64,000 nucleotides of DNA from contig CAWGTB010000003.1 in NCBI GenBank assembly GCA_963825405.1, positions 310,001-374,000 of the forward strand, in the 5' to 3' direction. Origin of the DNA: JACPNO01 sp963825405. GTDB lineage: Bacteria; Acidobacteriota; Terriglobia; Bryobacterales; Bryobacteraceae. Below, in pieces: positions 18,891 to 27,199 of this stretch. Within the stretch, counting starts at the first letter, position 1; every line of letters starts with the position of its first letter. Made by a program: the position numbers and the translations under genes. The notes under the pieces were generated by a model. That model searched no databases and was not told the DNA's origin. It saw nothing but the letters and a program-made list of their open reading frames with translations.

Positions 18891-21800
18891 CTAGAAAACG
18901 AAGTGGGCGACCAGTTGGCACTGCCGTGAGTTGCTGGAGAAGAACTGGTCGTATTGTCCAAAGAACGAACTGCTGGGGACCAGGAACGCGCGGCTGAGGT
19001 TAGCCGTCCCAAACGGGTTCACGTCGTTGAGGTACCCTCCAGTGAATTGCGCGTGATTAAACAGGTTGAAAGCTTGGATGCCGACGTCGAAACGGAACCG
19101 TTCGCTGACCTTCAGCCGTTTGGTAAGGGCGACGTCGAAGTTGTTGGTACGGCCCAGTGGATAAGTGTTGCGTCCGCCAGTGGAGAGAGCTCCCAGACCA
19201 GCCACGATATAGCGGGCATTCGAGTTATTGGCTACGTAGGCAACCGTTCCGGCGAGGGCAGGATTAGAGCTGCCATCAGCTAGGGTTGCCGGAATGGCTT
19301 GCCCAGCGGAATTGTAAGCCGTCACGCCGCTGCCGACGTTGGCTGCGCCGGCAGGGTTGATGACGGCGCGGTCTCCGGCGCTGTCACCGTTCAGATTAGA
19401 GTCGACGCCGCTCTGGATGGTGGCGTACTCCGGCGATTGGAACGTGTAGGTGCCGGAAATGTTCCAGTTACCGACAACGTTTTTCATCACCCAGCTATTG
19501 CTGCCTTGAAAAGGCTTGAAGTCGTAAACCGGCGTGAAAGTGAGGCGGTGGCGGCGGTCCAGCGCCGAGGAGGCCCATTCCGCGCGCAGGTTCTGGAAAT
19601 CCTGGGCGCGGCGCGGCGACAGGATGGTCGAAAAGTTGGTCGCCGTGGAATCGTCGAAATTGTGGCTCCAGGTGTACGCAGCGATAAAAGACAGATTGTT
19701 TGAAAAGCGCCTGTTCAACTGCATCTGGAGGCCGTTATAGCGCGAGTTGCCCCACGGGTGGTAGGTCGTAATGTTGTTCGTCAAGCCGTATTGGGCCAGC
19801 GAGTTGGTCTGAACATTCTCGAGCGTACCCAGGTTCGTAGTCAGCCCGGCCAAGGTGGAAGCGCTCGGCAGCGAGGTAAACGTGGGAATGAATAAGCTGG
19901 GCGACACCGCGGAATCGATATTCAGCCGGCTTTGGTTCCAAAGGTGTACGCCTTTGGTGTAGACGTAGCGCACTTCGGCGGTGTAATCCTTGCCCAGGCG
20001 CCGCTGCACGCCCAAGCTGCCTGTGAGCGCATAGGGACGGACACCGCTGAAGGTATAAGAAGCGACCGCCGCGCGGGCGTCCGCCTGTGAGGGCGTTCCC
20101 CCTGCCAGGGCTGTCTGCAAGCCGCCGCCACCCAGGAAATTAGTCGTGGGACAGGGTGCGCCGGGGCAATCTGCCGTGGTCTGGTAATACGGCGGAGACG
20201 CATTCTGGTTAAGGTTGATGTAGGTGTTATCGAATGCGCGGCTCACGCCTCCGCGGATCGACCACACGCCGGACTTGCCAGGCGACCAGGCAAACCCGAG
20301 GCGGGGCGACCAATCGTTGGGCGAATAAGTTGGCTTATTAAAGTCAATCACTCCCGGAACGCTGGCAATGGCGCTGTACTGCTGGGCTCGCGAACCCACC
20401 GGCATGGTGACATATTCGTAGCGAACACCGAGGTTGAGAGTGAGATTCGGACGAAGGCGAAAATCGTCGTTAACGAAAAACGAGTTCTCCAGGAAGCCAA
20501 ACGGAACTCCGCCCGGCGCCCCGACGCTGATTTCACCCGATACGCCGCTGAGGTTGCCGCCGGTGGGCGACTGGTCATTCAAATACTGCTGGAGGTTCTG
20601 GTAATCGTAGTCGCCGCGGGCGCGCTGGACAAAGGTTCCAAGCAGGATGACGTCCAGGAAATGGTAGCCGGCCTTGATGGTATGACGGCCTAGGGTCTTG
20701 GTGATGTTGTCCTGAATCTGGAACGAGTTAGCAATTTGGCCGAAAGGCGAGTTGGGATCAGGCCCGATCTGCAGTCCCAGGTCGTCGAAGGTGAGATTAG
20801 GGAACGCCGACAGGCCCGGGAAGGTAAAAGGTCCCGAGCCGGTGCTGGCGGCGGTACGGCTGAACGAAACACGCAGCTCATTCTCCATGGTCGGAGAGAA
20901 GTTGTGGAATTCTGATATCGAGCCGCTATGGGACACCGAAGGCGATGGCTGGAAGAACACAGGCAACGCCGCGCTGAAATCGATGCCGGTGGAATTGGCG
21001 TAGATGTACCGGCCGCGAACCTGATCTTTTGCGCTGACGTTCCAGTCGATGGAGACGATGGCATCGTACGCATTGTTGTAGTTCGGCGAAGCGAACGACA
21101 GCGGGCCGGTCGGAATGTTTACGCCGTTGACGGTGGTCGGAACATCGTTGGTTGCGGTAGGCGCGATCGGTACGTACTTTTCAAAAATCCCCAGGTTGTT
21201 AGCACTTAGGCCGGGGATGCTATTCAGCGCGGCGATGCCGGCCTGTGTCGGCGCAAAAACCGTCTGGCCAGGCTGTGCGGACTGGCCTACTGGGTTGTAT
21301 TCATAGTTGCCGAAGTAGAACAGTTTGTCCTTGATAATGGGTCCGCCTACCGTCGCGCCCAAGCGGTTGCTGTCGAAGCGCGGCAGCGAGGTCTGTCCCG
21401 CATGCACGTTGATGGCGTCTACCGCGTTGAGGTCGCGGTTCTGGAAGTATTCATAGATCGAACCGTGAATCTGATTGGTGCCGCTCTTCATGACCGCGTT
21501 GAACACGCCGCCCGATGCGCCGCCAAACTCGGCGCTGAACTGGTTCTGCAGTAGGTTGAATTCGGCAATGGCTTCGTTGGAGATATAGATCAGCGGACCG
21601 GTGCCATAGTGGTCATCATTCGACACGCCGTCGATATTGAAGCTGTTGTTCTCCGGGCGCTGGCCGGAAACGCTGGGACCGGTTCCCTGGCCGATACCGC
21701 CCGAGGTCGCTACACCCGCGCCCAGCAGGCTCAGGTTGTAAACGCCCGAGGTGCCGAGAACGCGGGAGATACCAGCGCTGGGCACTTCAATTGCCTGCCT

Positions 21801-22214
21801 GGAGTCGAACGTATTCTGCAATTGCGCCGTTGAGGTGTCGAGCAGGACCGTTCCTTCTGTCACATCAACCGTCGCGCTGACCGCGCCCACAGTCAACGTA
21901 AGGTTTACCTGGGACGTGTGATTCAACTGCAATGCGACGTTGGAAATCGTTGCGGTGCTAAACCCGGATGCTGTCGCGGAGACATCGTACTGGCCAACAG
22001 GAAGATTATTGATGCGGTAGTCGCCGGTGGAGCTTGTTTGGGCCGTGTACTTCACATTAGTGTCTTTGTTGACGGCAGTGATGGCCGCGTTCGGCACTGC
22101 AGCACCGCTGCTGTCAGTAACCGTTCCGACCAGAACACCGTCCGTGGCCTGTCCGAACATCGCGGCCGCGAGAACCATACTCATTAACATCAAAAACAAC
22201 GCGCGTTTTTGCAT
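18891..22214 (-). CDS. TonB-dependent receptor, Oar-like, with carboxypeptidase-regulatory domain
   Basis: Large outer-membrane receptor, 1107 aa. A signal peptide (RALFLMLMSMVLAAAMFGQ) precedes a CarboxypepD_reg domain (GVLVGTVTDSSGAAVPNA, TSSTGDYRINNLPVGQYDV), then a plug-like region (RPENNSFNIDGVSNDDHYGTG, FSAEFGGASGGVFNAVMKSG) and a long beta-barrel ending in LVAHFVF with terminal Phe, as expected for BAM recognition. The Oar-like class is greatly expanded in Solibacter-type acidobacteria and is linked to uptake of large substrates. Strong Shine-Dalgarno (GAGAGGAG) upstream. A sigma54-like motif lies at 22255-22271. Confidence 0.92.
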   Translation of the reverse strand: MQKRALFLMLMSMVLAAAMFGQATDGVLVGTVTDSSGAAVPNAAITAVNKDTNVKYTAQTSSTGDYRINNLPVGQYDVSATASGFSTATISNVALQLNHTSQVNLTLTVGAVSATVDVTEGTVLLDTSTAQLQNTFDSRQAIEVPSAGISRVLGTSGVYNLSLLGAGVATSGGIGQGTGPSVSGQRPENNSFNIDGVSNDDHYGTGPLIYISNEAIAEFNLLQNQFSAEFGGASGGVFNAVMKSGTNQIHGSIYEYFQNRDLNAVDAINVHAGQTSLPRFDSNRLGATVGGPIIKDKLFYFGNYEYNPVGQSAQPGQTVFAPTQAGIAALNSIPGLSANNLGIFEKYVPIAPTATNDVPTTVNGVNIPTGPLSFASPNYNNAYDAIVSIDWNVSAKDQVRGRYIYANSTGIDFSAALPVFFQPSPSVSHSGSISEFHNFSPTMENELRVSFSRTAASTGSGPFTFPGLSAFPNLTFDDLGLQIGPDPNSPFGQIANSFQIQDNITKTLGRHTIKAGYHFLDVILLGTFVQRARGDYDYQNLQQYLNDQSPTGGNLSGVSGEISVGAPGGVPFGFLENSFFVNDDFRLRPNLTLNLGVRYEYVTMPVGSRAQQYSAIASVPGVIDFNKPTYSPNDWSPRLGFAWSPGKSGVWSIRGGVSRAFDNTYINLNQNASPPYYQTTADCPGAPCPTTNFLGGGGLQTALAGGTPSQADARAAVASYTFSGVRPYALTGSLGVQRRLGKDYTAEVRYVYTKGVHLWNQSRLNIDSAVSPSLFIPTFTSLPSASTLAGLTTNLGTLENVQTNSLAQYGLTNNITTYHPWGNSRYNGLQMQLNRRFSNNLSFIAAYTWSHNFDDSTATNFSTILSPRRAQDFQNLRAEWASSALDRRHRLTFTPVYDFKPFQGSNSWVMKNVVGNWNISGTYTFQSPEYATIQSGVDSNLNGDSAGDRAVINPAGAANVGSGVTAYNSAGQAIPATLADGSSNPALAGTVAYVANNSNARYIVAGLGALSTGGRNTYPLGRTNNFDVALTKRLKVSERFRFDVGIQAFNLFNHAQFTGGYLNDVNPFGTANLSRAFLVPSSSFFGQYDQFFSSNSRQCQLVAHFVF

Positions 22215-22691
22215 AGAGTCTCCGATCTCCTCTCCGGGATACTGGGTTTACTTAAGCAAGCATTTTACCAAACCAAAAAGTTGACTTAACTGCTCTTTAA
22301 TCAATTGGTTCCTGGATTATATGGACAGTTAACCATTCCGTCAAGCGGATTTTTTAAGGGTATAACGGTATGAAATTTAGAATAAAGCACCACCCCTAGG
22401 TAGGGGAAACCCTGATAGGGCAGGATTTTGGGAAAGAACAGACACGGCGCCAGAAGGACGACAGGGGGGTAAAAGGGATTTCTGCGGGTTGGGCGGGCGT
22501 TAGGAGAGCGGCGCTCTATAGCGCCGCCCCGACCCCTGACGCACCCCCCACTGGGAATTCACCCAAAGCAATAACTGCTAATAACAGGGCACGTCTCGCA
22601 CCAACTCATAAACCCTGTATTTTCAGAACAGGCCTTGCCCACGAACGGCGGGTGAATATGAGAAGGTAAATTGTTAATTCCAGTCTTGAAA
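22215..22691. other. Intergenic region between Gfo/Idh stop and TonB receptor start
   Basis: A 477-bp stretch without a gene. It holds the receptor leader and sigma54-like motif, an AT-rich block (22260-22390), a short inverted repeat (CCCCT 22393-22397 / AGGGG 22402-22406), and a 7-bp GC hairpin (GCGGCGC 22508-22514 / GCGCCGC 22521-22527, 6-nt loop) without a T tract. No ORF with family resemblance was seen. Confidence 0.6.
22255..22271 (-). promoter_or_regulatory. Possible sigma54 (-24/-12) promoter of the TonB receptor gene
   Basis: Minus-strand TTGGTAAAATGCTTGCT keeps the GG and GC doublets at the sigma54 spacing but has T instead of C after GG. The predicted start site would be near 22243, leaving a leader of about 29 nt before the ATG. 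It is weaker than the motifs at 45966 and 49172. Confidence 0.35.
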
Positions 22692-23984
22692 CTAGGCGCG
22701 AATATCGTCCCGCTCGAAGTCCCATTCGGTCATCCTTTTCTGCTTGACAGATAGATTGATCAAGTGGGCGCAGGCGGCCGCGTGATGTCCCGCCACGGCA
22801 TCCTCCCAGTAAGGTTTGCGGCTGCGGACGGAGTCGAAGAAGTGGCCGAAATGCTCGATGGTGGAGTCGCTTCTTCCATCTTTGAAAGATTGGGTCTCGA
22901 CCTTGCGCCGATTGCGTGCCGGCGCTACCTCGGTTTCGATCACTTTGGGGTCGCGGTAATAGGCTTCTTCCAGCGCCCTGGGCCAGCTTTCAACGATCCA
23001 GTTGTTGTCCTCGATCACATTTTCCGGCGTGAAGGCCAGCGTGCCGAACCCCAGTGAGATGGTGCCTTCCGTGCCGTGGAACTGAAACGCGCCTTCGCCG
23101 GCGGACTGATTGTTAAATGTGCAGCTCAGGTTTACGGTAAAACCTTCCGAATATTCCAGCACCGCGTTCAACGTGTCCGGCACTTCACGCTGTTCTTTCC
23201 AGCGGTAAAGCTCGCCCATGGCCACGACGCGCGCGGGCATCGTCGCGTCCATCAGGAAATGGATGGTCGTGCAGAGATGCACGAAAAGATCGGTAGCGAT
23301 GCCGCCGGAATAATCTTCAAAGCAGCGCCAGCGGAAAAAGCGTTCCAGGCTGAAAGGCCGCTTGGGAGCGGGCCCAAGAAACATGTCCCAATCGACGGTC
23401 TTAGGCGAGGCATCCGGAGGAATGGGATAAATCCACGCGCCTGCAGCCGTGTTGCGGTTGTACGCGGCGCGTACCATGGTGACGCGGCCCAGTTTGCCGG
23501 CGCGAATCATTTCCTTGGCAGTGCGCTGCGATTGTGAGCTGATTCCCTGGCTGCCCACCTGCACGATGCGCCCGCCGGCCTGCGCGGCGCGGATGATTTC
23601 GCGGCCATCGGAAGCGGTGTAAGTCATCGGCTTTTCCGAGTAGACGTCTTTGCCGGCGGCGAGCGCGTCCAGGATGATTGGTTTGTGCCAGTGGTCCGGC
23701 GTCGCTACGACCACGGCGTCGATCGATCGATCGGCTAGCAGATCATGATGGCTGGCGTAGGACATGGCGCGGCCTTTGGTGCGATCGATGGCGCGCTCAA
23801 TGCGGCCTTTATACGCGTCCACCACGCCGACGATTTCTGTCCCCGGATTCTGCTGAATAGCTTCCATCAGCTCATGGGCGCGCGCGCCGCAGCCAATCAC
23901 TCCGACGGTGATGCGTTCGTTGGGTGCAGCCTGCGCGTTGGCTGCCAGGGCAGCGGCAGTGGTGAGAAAATCGCGGCGATTCAT
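22692..23984 (-). CDS. Gfo/Idh/MocA-family oxidoreductase, Tat-exported
   Basis: NAD(P)-dependent sugar or inositol-type dehydrogenase, 430 aa. The N terminus is a twin-arginine signal (NRRDFLTTAAALAANAQA), so it is probably folded with cofactor and exported. Rossmann motif VGVIGCGARAHE follows; the family EKP motif is present (DVYSEKPMTYTA) with upstream VVVATPDHWHKPI. The C-terminal domain has GGIATDLFVHLCTTIHFLMDA, with the conserved Asp/His of the active site. Such Tat-linked members are abundant in Solibacter-type genomes. Substrate unknown. Single gene, downstream of the 16-aa peptide ORF. Confidence 0.9.
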   Translation of the reverse strand: MNRRDFLTTAAALAANAQAAPNERITVGVIGCGARAHELMEAIQQNPGTEIVGVVDAYKGRIERAIDRTKGRAMSYASHHDLLADRSIDAVVVATPDHWHKPIILDALAAGKDVYSEKPMTYTASDGREIIRAAQAGGRIVQVGSQGISSQSQRTAKEMIRAGKLGRVTMVRAAYNRNTAAGAWIYPIPPDASPKTVDWDMFLGPAPKRPFSLERFFRWRCFEDYSGGIATDLFVHLCTTIHFLMDATMPARVVAMGELYRWKEQREVPDTLNAVLEYSEGFTVNLSCTFNNQSAGEGAFQFHGTEGTISLGFGTLAFTPENVIEDNNWIVESWPRALEEAYYRDPKVIETEVAPARNRRKVETQSFKDGRSDSTIEHFGHFFDSVRSRKPYWEDAVAGHHAAACAHLINLSVKQKRMTEWDFERDDIRA

Positions 23985-24028
23985 CCTGATAGTGTAGCCT
24001 TTCGCAAGGCCAACTTTGATCAGAGGAA

Positions 24029-24079
24029 TTAATTTGGCCAGTTGATTGGGCCAGCCTTCACATGTGTCTTGATTTTCAT
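24029..24079 (-). CDS. Putative 16-residue peptide with strong ribosome binding site
   Basis: The ORF encodes MKIKTHVKAGPINWPN and stops at TAA 24029-24031. A near-perfect Shine-Dalgarno (GAGGAGG) sits 7 nt before the ATG at 24077-24079. The K(T/S)xVKAG pattern resembles very short peptides I recall from acidobacterial genomes, but that is from memory and unverified. It lies between the amidase and the Gfo/Idh gene, on the same strand. It could instead be a leader or upstream ORF controlling the oxidoreductase 45 nt downstream. Confidence 0.45.
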   Translation of the reverse strand: MKIKTHVKAGPINWPN

Positions 24080-24212
24080 TGCCTGTCCTCCTCTCGCGGT
24101 GGAAGATGCAAGTTGCGTACCAATCGCTTGGTTATTCTCCTGAATGGAGTTAGGCGCGCTGGAGCCGATCGGAACTCTATCCAATCGGCTGGTAGCAGGG
24201 CCAATCGGATAG

Positions 24213-25601
24213 TTATGCCGGCGGCGTCAGCCGGTGGTGATCGGTCGCGTCTTCGAGCGCGGCGCCGACGCGCAGTACACCTGCTTCGTCGAAGGCTTTG
24301 CCGATGATCTGCAAACCGAGCGGCAGGCCGCGCCGGTCGAGACCGCAGGGAATCGAGAGCGCCGGCAGGCCCAGCACATTGATGCCGCGAACTAGGCGAG
24401 TGGCGGCTAGACGCACGTCGTCGGTCGCGTCTCCCAACTGCACCGTGTTCTCGCCGATACGCGGCGCGGCCATGGGCGTGGTGGGCGTGAACAGGCAATC
24501 GATCTGACTCCACAACTGGTTGAACTCGCGCTGCATCACGCGGCGCAGGCGTTGGGCGTTCACGTAATCGGTGGCGGGGAGCAGGCGGCCCTGATCCAGC
24601 AGCGCCAGGACATCTGGGCCGAACTTGTCACGCTGGCTCATGTGGCGCTCCATGAGCGCGGAGGCTTCGACCAGCAGAATCACGCGGCCCACGGTATTGA
24701 GCGCCAGGATATCCGGGACGCGAACTTGCGTAACCTGAGCGCCCAGTTTCTCCGCCATTTCGGCCATGCGGACTACCGCGGCGCCGGCATCGGGATCGAT
24801 GCGCTCCATATAGAAGTTGTGGGCGAGACCGATGCGCAATCCGCGAATCGACGGCGCGGCGTCGGGGACATACTTGCCGGGCGGCACCCGCGATGACGTG
24901 TCGTCGCGATGATCGAAACCGGCGATGGCTTCGAGGGTCAGTGCGGCGTCGCGAACGGTGCGCGCGAGCGGCCCCATGTGATCCAGGCTGAAATCGAGCG
25001 GCATCGTTCCGTAGCGCGACACGCGGCCGGAAGTGGGCTTGAGCCCGACTGTTCCGCAAAACGACGCCGGAATGCGGATGGAGCCGCCGGTGTCGCTGCC
25101 CATGGCCATGAAGACCAGTCCCGCCGCGACGGCTGAGCCCGAGCCGCCGCTCGACCCGCCGGGAATGCGCTCCGTGTCCCAGGGATTGCGCACCGCGCCG
25201 AAATGCGGATTGTTGGACGTGATGCCGTAGGCCAGCTCGTGCATGCCGGTCTTGCCTAGCAGCACTGCGCCGGCGCCGGCCAGCTTTTCGACCACGGCGG
25301 CATCGGTGTCGGGAACGTGATTCGTGAAAAGCGCCGAGCCGCAGGTGGTGCGAATTCCCTTGGTCGAGAACATGTCTTTCACGGCGACCGGAATGCCGTG
25401 AAGCGGCCCGTGATCCGCGCCGCGTGCAAACTCCTCGTCGGCGGTCTTGGCCTGCTGGCGCGCTAAATCTTCCGTGACGGTGATAAAGGCGTTGAGCTTG
25501 GGGTTGAGCTTGTGGATATGCTGGATGGCGGCTTCGGCTAGTTCGACCGAAGAGATTTTGCGCGCGCGCAGGGCTTTGGCGGTTTCGAGAATGGTGTTCA
25601 C
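24213..25601 (-). CDS. Amidase-signature hydrolase (GatA/AtzF-like)
   Basis: Amide hydrolase with the Ser-cisSer-Lys triad. 462 aa from GTG 25601. Lys75 (HGIPVAVKDMFS), cis-Ser150 in RIPGGSSGGSGSAVAAG and nucleophile Ser174 in GSDTGGSIRIPAS are all present, followed by GLKPTSGRVSRYG. The GTG start overlaps by 4 nt (GTGA) the stop of a small AtzG/GatC-like gene. No GatB is nearby, so it is more likely a catabolic amidase with a small partner subunit than part of the Glu-tRNA amidotransferase. Substrate unknown. Confidence 0.92.
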   Translation of the reverse strand: MNTILETAKALRARKISSVELAEAAIQHIHKLNPKLNAFITVTEDLARQQAKTADEEFARGADHGPLHGIPVAVKDMFSTKGIRTTCGSALFTNHVPDTDAAVVEKLAGAGAVLLGKTGMHELAYGITSNNPHFGAVRNPWDTERIPGGSSGGSGSAVAAGLVFMAMGSDTGGSIRIPASFCGTVGLKPTSGRVSRYGTMPLDFSLDHMGPLARTVRDAALTLEAIAGFDHRDDTSSRVPPGKYVPDAAPSIRGLRIGLAHNFYMERIDPDAGAAVVRMAEMAEKLGAQVTQVRVPDILALNTVGRVILLVEASALMERHMSQRDKFGPDVLALLDQGRLLPATDYVNAQRLRRVMQREFNQLWSQIDCLFTPTTPMAAPRIGENTVQLGDATDDVRLAATRLVRGINVLGLPALSIPCGLDRRGLPLGLQIIGKAFDEAGVLRVGAALEDATDHHRLTPPA

Positions 25602-25777
25602 TTGGCGGCCTCCGGCGCGATGACGAAGGTGATCGCCGGCTCCGTTTCATGCACGATGCTCCCGGCCAGCGGGCGGAACGCGGCTTCAAGCTGATCGAGC
25701 CCGGGGCGGATGCGATCTATATCAGCATCCGGAATGGCGAGGTTATTGGCTTCGGCGATTTTCTTCCAATCTTTCAT
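25598..25777 (-). CDS. Small AtzG/GatC-like amidase partner
   Basis: A 59-aa protein starting MKDWKKIAEANNLAIPDADID, then RIRPGLDQLEAAFRPLAGS. The short helical pair followed by an extended acidic tail (ETEPAITFVIAPEAA) resembles AtzG/DUF4089 and GatC-type subunits, which wrap around an amidase-signature enzyme. The stop overlaps the amidase start by 4 nt, so the two are translationally coupled. Assignment rests on pattern and context, not on a search. Confidence 0.7.
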   Translation of the reverse strand: MKDWKKIAEANNLAIPDADIDRIRPGLDQLEAAFRPLAGSIVHETEPAITFVIAPEAAK

Positions 25778-25781
25778 GCAG

Positions 25782-26237
25782 TCAGGATACCTGAATCGGG
25801 GGCTCGATCCTCAGCATCTCAAGCGCCTCCGGGGCATCGGCGAACGGGACGCGTAGTTTCACGAAGCCGAGCGCAGTCGACCAGAGCCCGTTCATCCGAA
25901 TTGTATTGTCGTCGAAGAGAAAAACGTGCATGCCACTGGTTAGTAATCGCGTTTGAGCCAACTGAGCTTTTACGTAGTTACGAAAAGTTGCGACCGTGAC
26001 GAGATCACCGGACAAGGATTCGTTCAAGGCCGCCTGCCGGTCGACAAACTCGACGATCACGCCGCGGGCAGCGAGTTTTTCCCAGGCGTCGAGCACGACT
26101 TCGTCCGGATGGATGCCGGCGTCCGCCGTTACGATCCGGCCCAGGTCTTCATCATTGAATATGGGGACCCGCCGTCTGAATACCCGCGCGGCCCATTCAT
26201 AAATGGCTTCCCGCCATTGCATGAGGCGCTGCGTCAT
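25782..26237 (-). CDS. Hypothetical protein with DUF2007-like C-terminal domain
   Basis: 151 aa. The C-terminal half (HVFLFDDNTIRMNGLWST, then VKLRVPFADAPEALEMLR) fits the DUF2007 putative signal-transducing domain, which typically reads N-T-x-x-M-N-x-L-Y-S and ends with a VPxxDAxxAxxxL helix. The N-terminal half is helical (WREAIYEWAARVFRRRVPIF) and not recognised. Its stop codon lies in a 15-bp sequence that is repeated just upstream of the gene (25781-25795 and 26263-26277). It lies 4 nt upstream of the AtzG-like gene and may be in the same transcript. Confidence 0.65.
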   Translation of the reverse strand: MTQRLMQWREAIYEWAARVFRRRVPIFNDEDLGRIVTADAGIHPDEVVLDAWEKLAARGVIVEFVDRQAALNESLSGDLVTVATFRNYVKAQLAQTRLLTSGMHVFLFDDNTIRMNGLWSTALGFVKLRVPFADAPEALEMLRIEPPIQVS

Positions 26238-26283
26238 AGTCGAGCGACACTCCTTGTTTTCGGTCAGGATACCTGAACAGGAC

Positions 26284-26358
26284 GAGTTTGAAACCCGCCC
26301 CTACAAGGCCAACCACAAATCATTCGCCATCCGTAGGGGTAGGTTTCAAACCTGCCCT
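26284..26358. repeat. REP-like palindromes (family A), copies 2 and 3
   Basis: Copy 2 (26284-26304, reversed and missing one arm) and copy 3 (26333-26358) resemble the element at 7443-7468 and face each other. Together they form an imperfect 18-bp inverted repeat with a 28-nt loop (2 mismatches). Copy 3 overlaps the 3' end of the YihY/BrkB gene. Confidence 0.65.
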
Positions 26359-27192
26359 CTGCTGCTCCCGGCGTGCTGCCCATTCTGCGCCCGACAGCAC
26401 CACCATCGCCGCGGCGAAGCTGAACAGCACCACGGTCACCGAAATATAGAATGGCCCGTACTCGCTTTGCAGCTTGGATTTGAACAGCGGCCAGATTGCC
26501 AGATTGATATTCTTCACCGCCTCCAGCGCGATGCCCACCAGAATCGCCGCCGGCAGGACGCGCAGCGGCGCGATCTTGCGATTCGGCACCAGCCAATAAA
26601 CCAGGAACAGGCCCAGGATGGATGCCGGAATCGCCGCCAGCTTGAAGAATGCAACGCTGATCCAATACGGCGCGCCGGAGCGCACGCCGAACATCGCGCC
26701 CAGAACTTGCCGGTTCACCGCCGCCAGCACGAAGGACAGCATGGCCAGTGCGCCGCAGGCAAAAATCAAACCCAGGCTGAGCAACTGGTTTTTCCAATAG
26801 GGACGGTTGCCGGTTGCGCCCCAGATGCGGTTGAGCGCGACTTCGAGCGGTAGAAAAACGGCGTTGGCGGTGAGCAACAGCAGAAATAGCGAAAAGAGCT
26901 GCAGCGGCCGCCGCGATTCCAGCACCGCCATCAGATTGCGCTTCATGAAAACGAACAGCTCATCGGGGAAGTAATCGTGGAGCGCGAGGAACACCGCATT
27001 GACGGCCTCGGGCAAATGCAGCAGGTTGCGGGCGATCGAAAGCATCACGATCAGAAAGGGAAAAAACGACAGCAGCACACTGGCGGCGAACGCCAGGGCG
27101 TGGACATGCGCCTCGGTTTCCATGGCATAGCGCAGGGTGGGCTCGATCGATTCGCGAATGCGGGTCGAGGTGCTCTTGGTTAGGTAAAACAC
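26320..27192 (-). CDS. YihY/virulence factor BrkB family membrane protein
   Basis: 290-aa inner-membrane protein of the YihY (UPF0761) family, function unknown. About six membrane segments (ALAFAASVLLSFFPFLIVML, LFSLFLLLLTANAVFLPLEVALNRIWG, LLSLGLIFACGALAMLSFVLA, WISVAFFKLAAIPASILGLFLVYW, and others). The family motif ANAVFLPLEVALNRIW is present. The last residues (AGLKPTPTDGE) are read out of REP copy 3, so the repeat appears to have replaced or extended the native C terminus. Eight nt from the amidohydrolase stop. Confidence 0.88.
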   Translation of the reverse strand: MFYLTKSTSTRIRESIEPTLRYAMETEAHVHALAFAASVLLSFFPFLIVMLSIARNLLHLPEAVNAVFLALHDYFPDELFVFMKRNLMAVLESRRPLQLFSLFLLLLTANAVFLPLEVALNRIWGATGNRPYWKNQLLSLGLIFACGALAMLSFVLAAVNRQVLGAMFGVRSGAPYWISVAFFKLAAIPASILGLFLVYWLVPNRKIAPLRVLPAAILVGIALEAVKNINLAIWPLFKSKLQSEYGPFYISVTVVLFSFAAAMVVLSGAEWAARREQQRAGLKPTPTDGE

Positions 27193-27199
27193 ACCGGAC

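Noticed and set aside
25781..26358. Possible att sites of an integrated element
   Set aside because: No integrase, excisionase or phage gene is present; the tRNA-Leu end at 29115 is intact and has no nearby duplicate.
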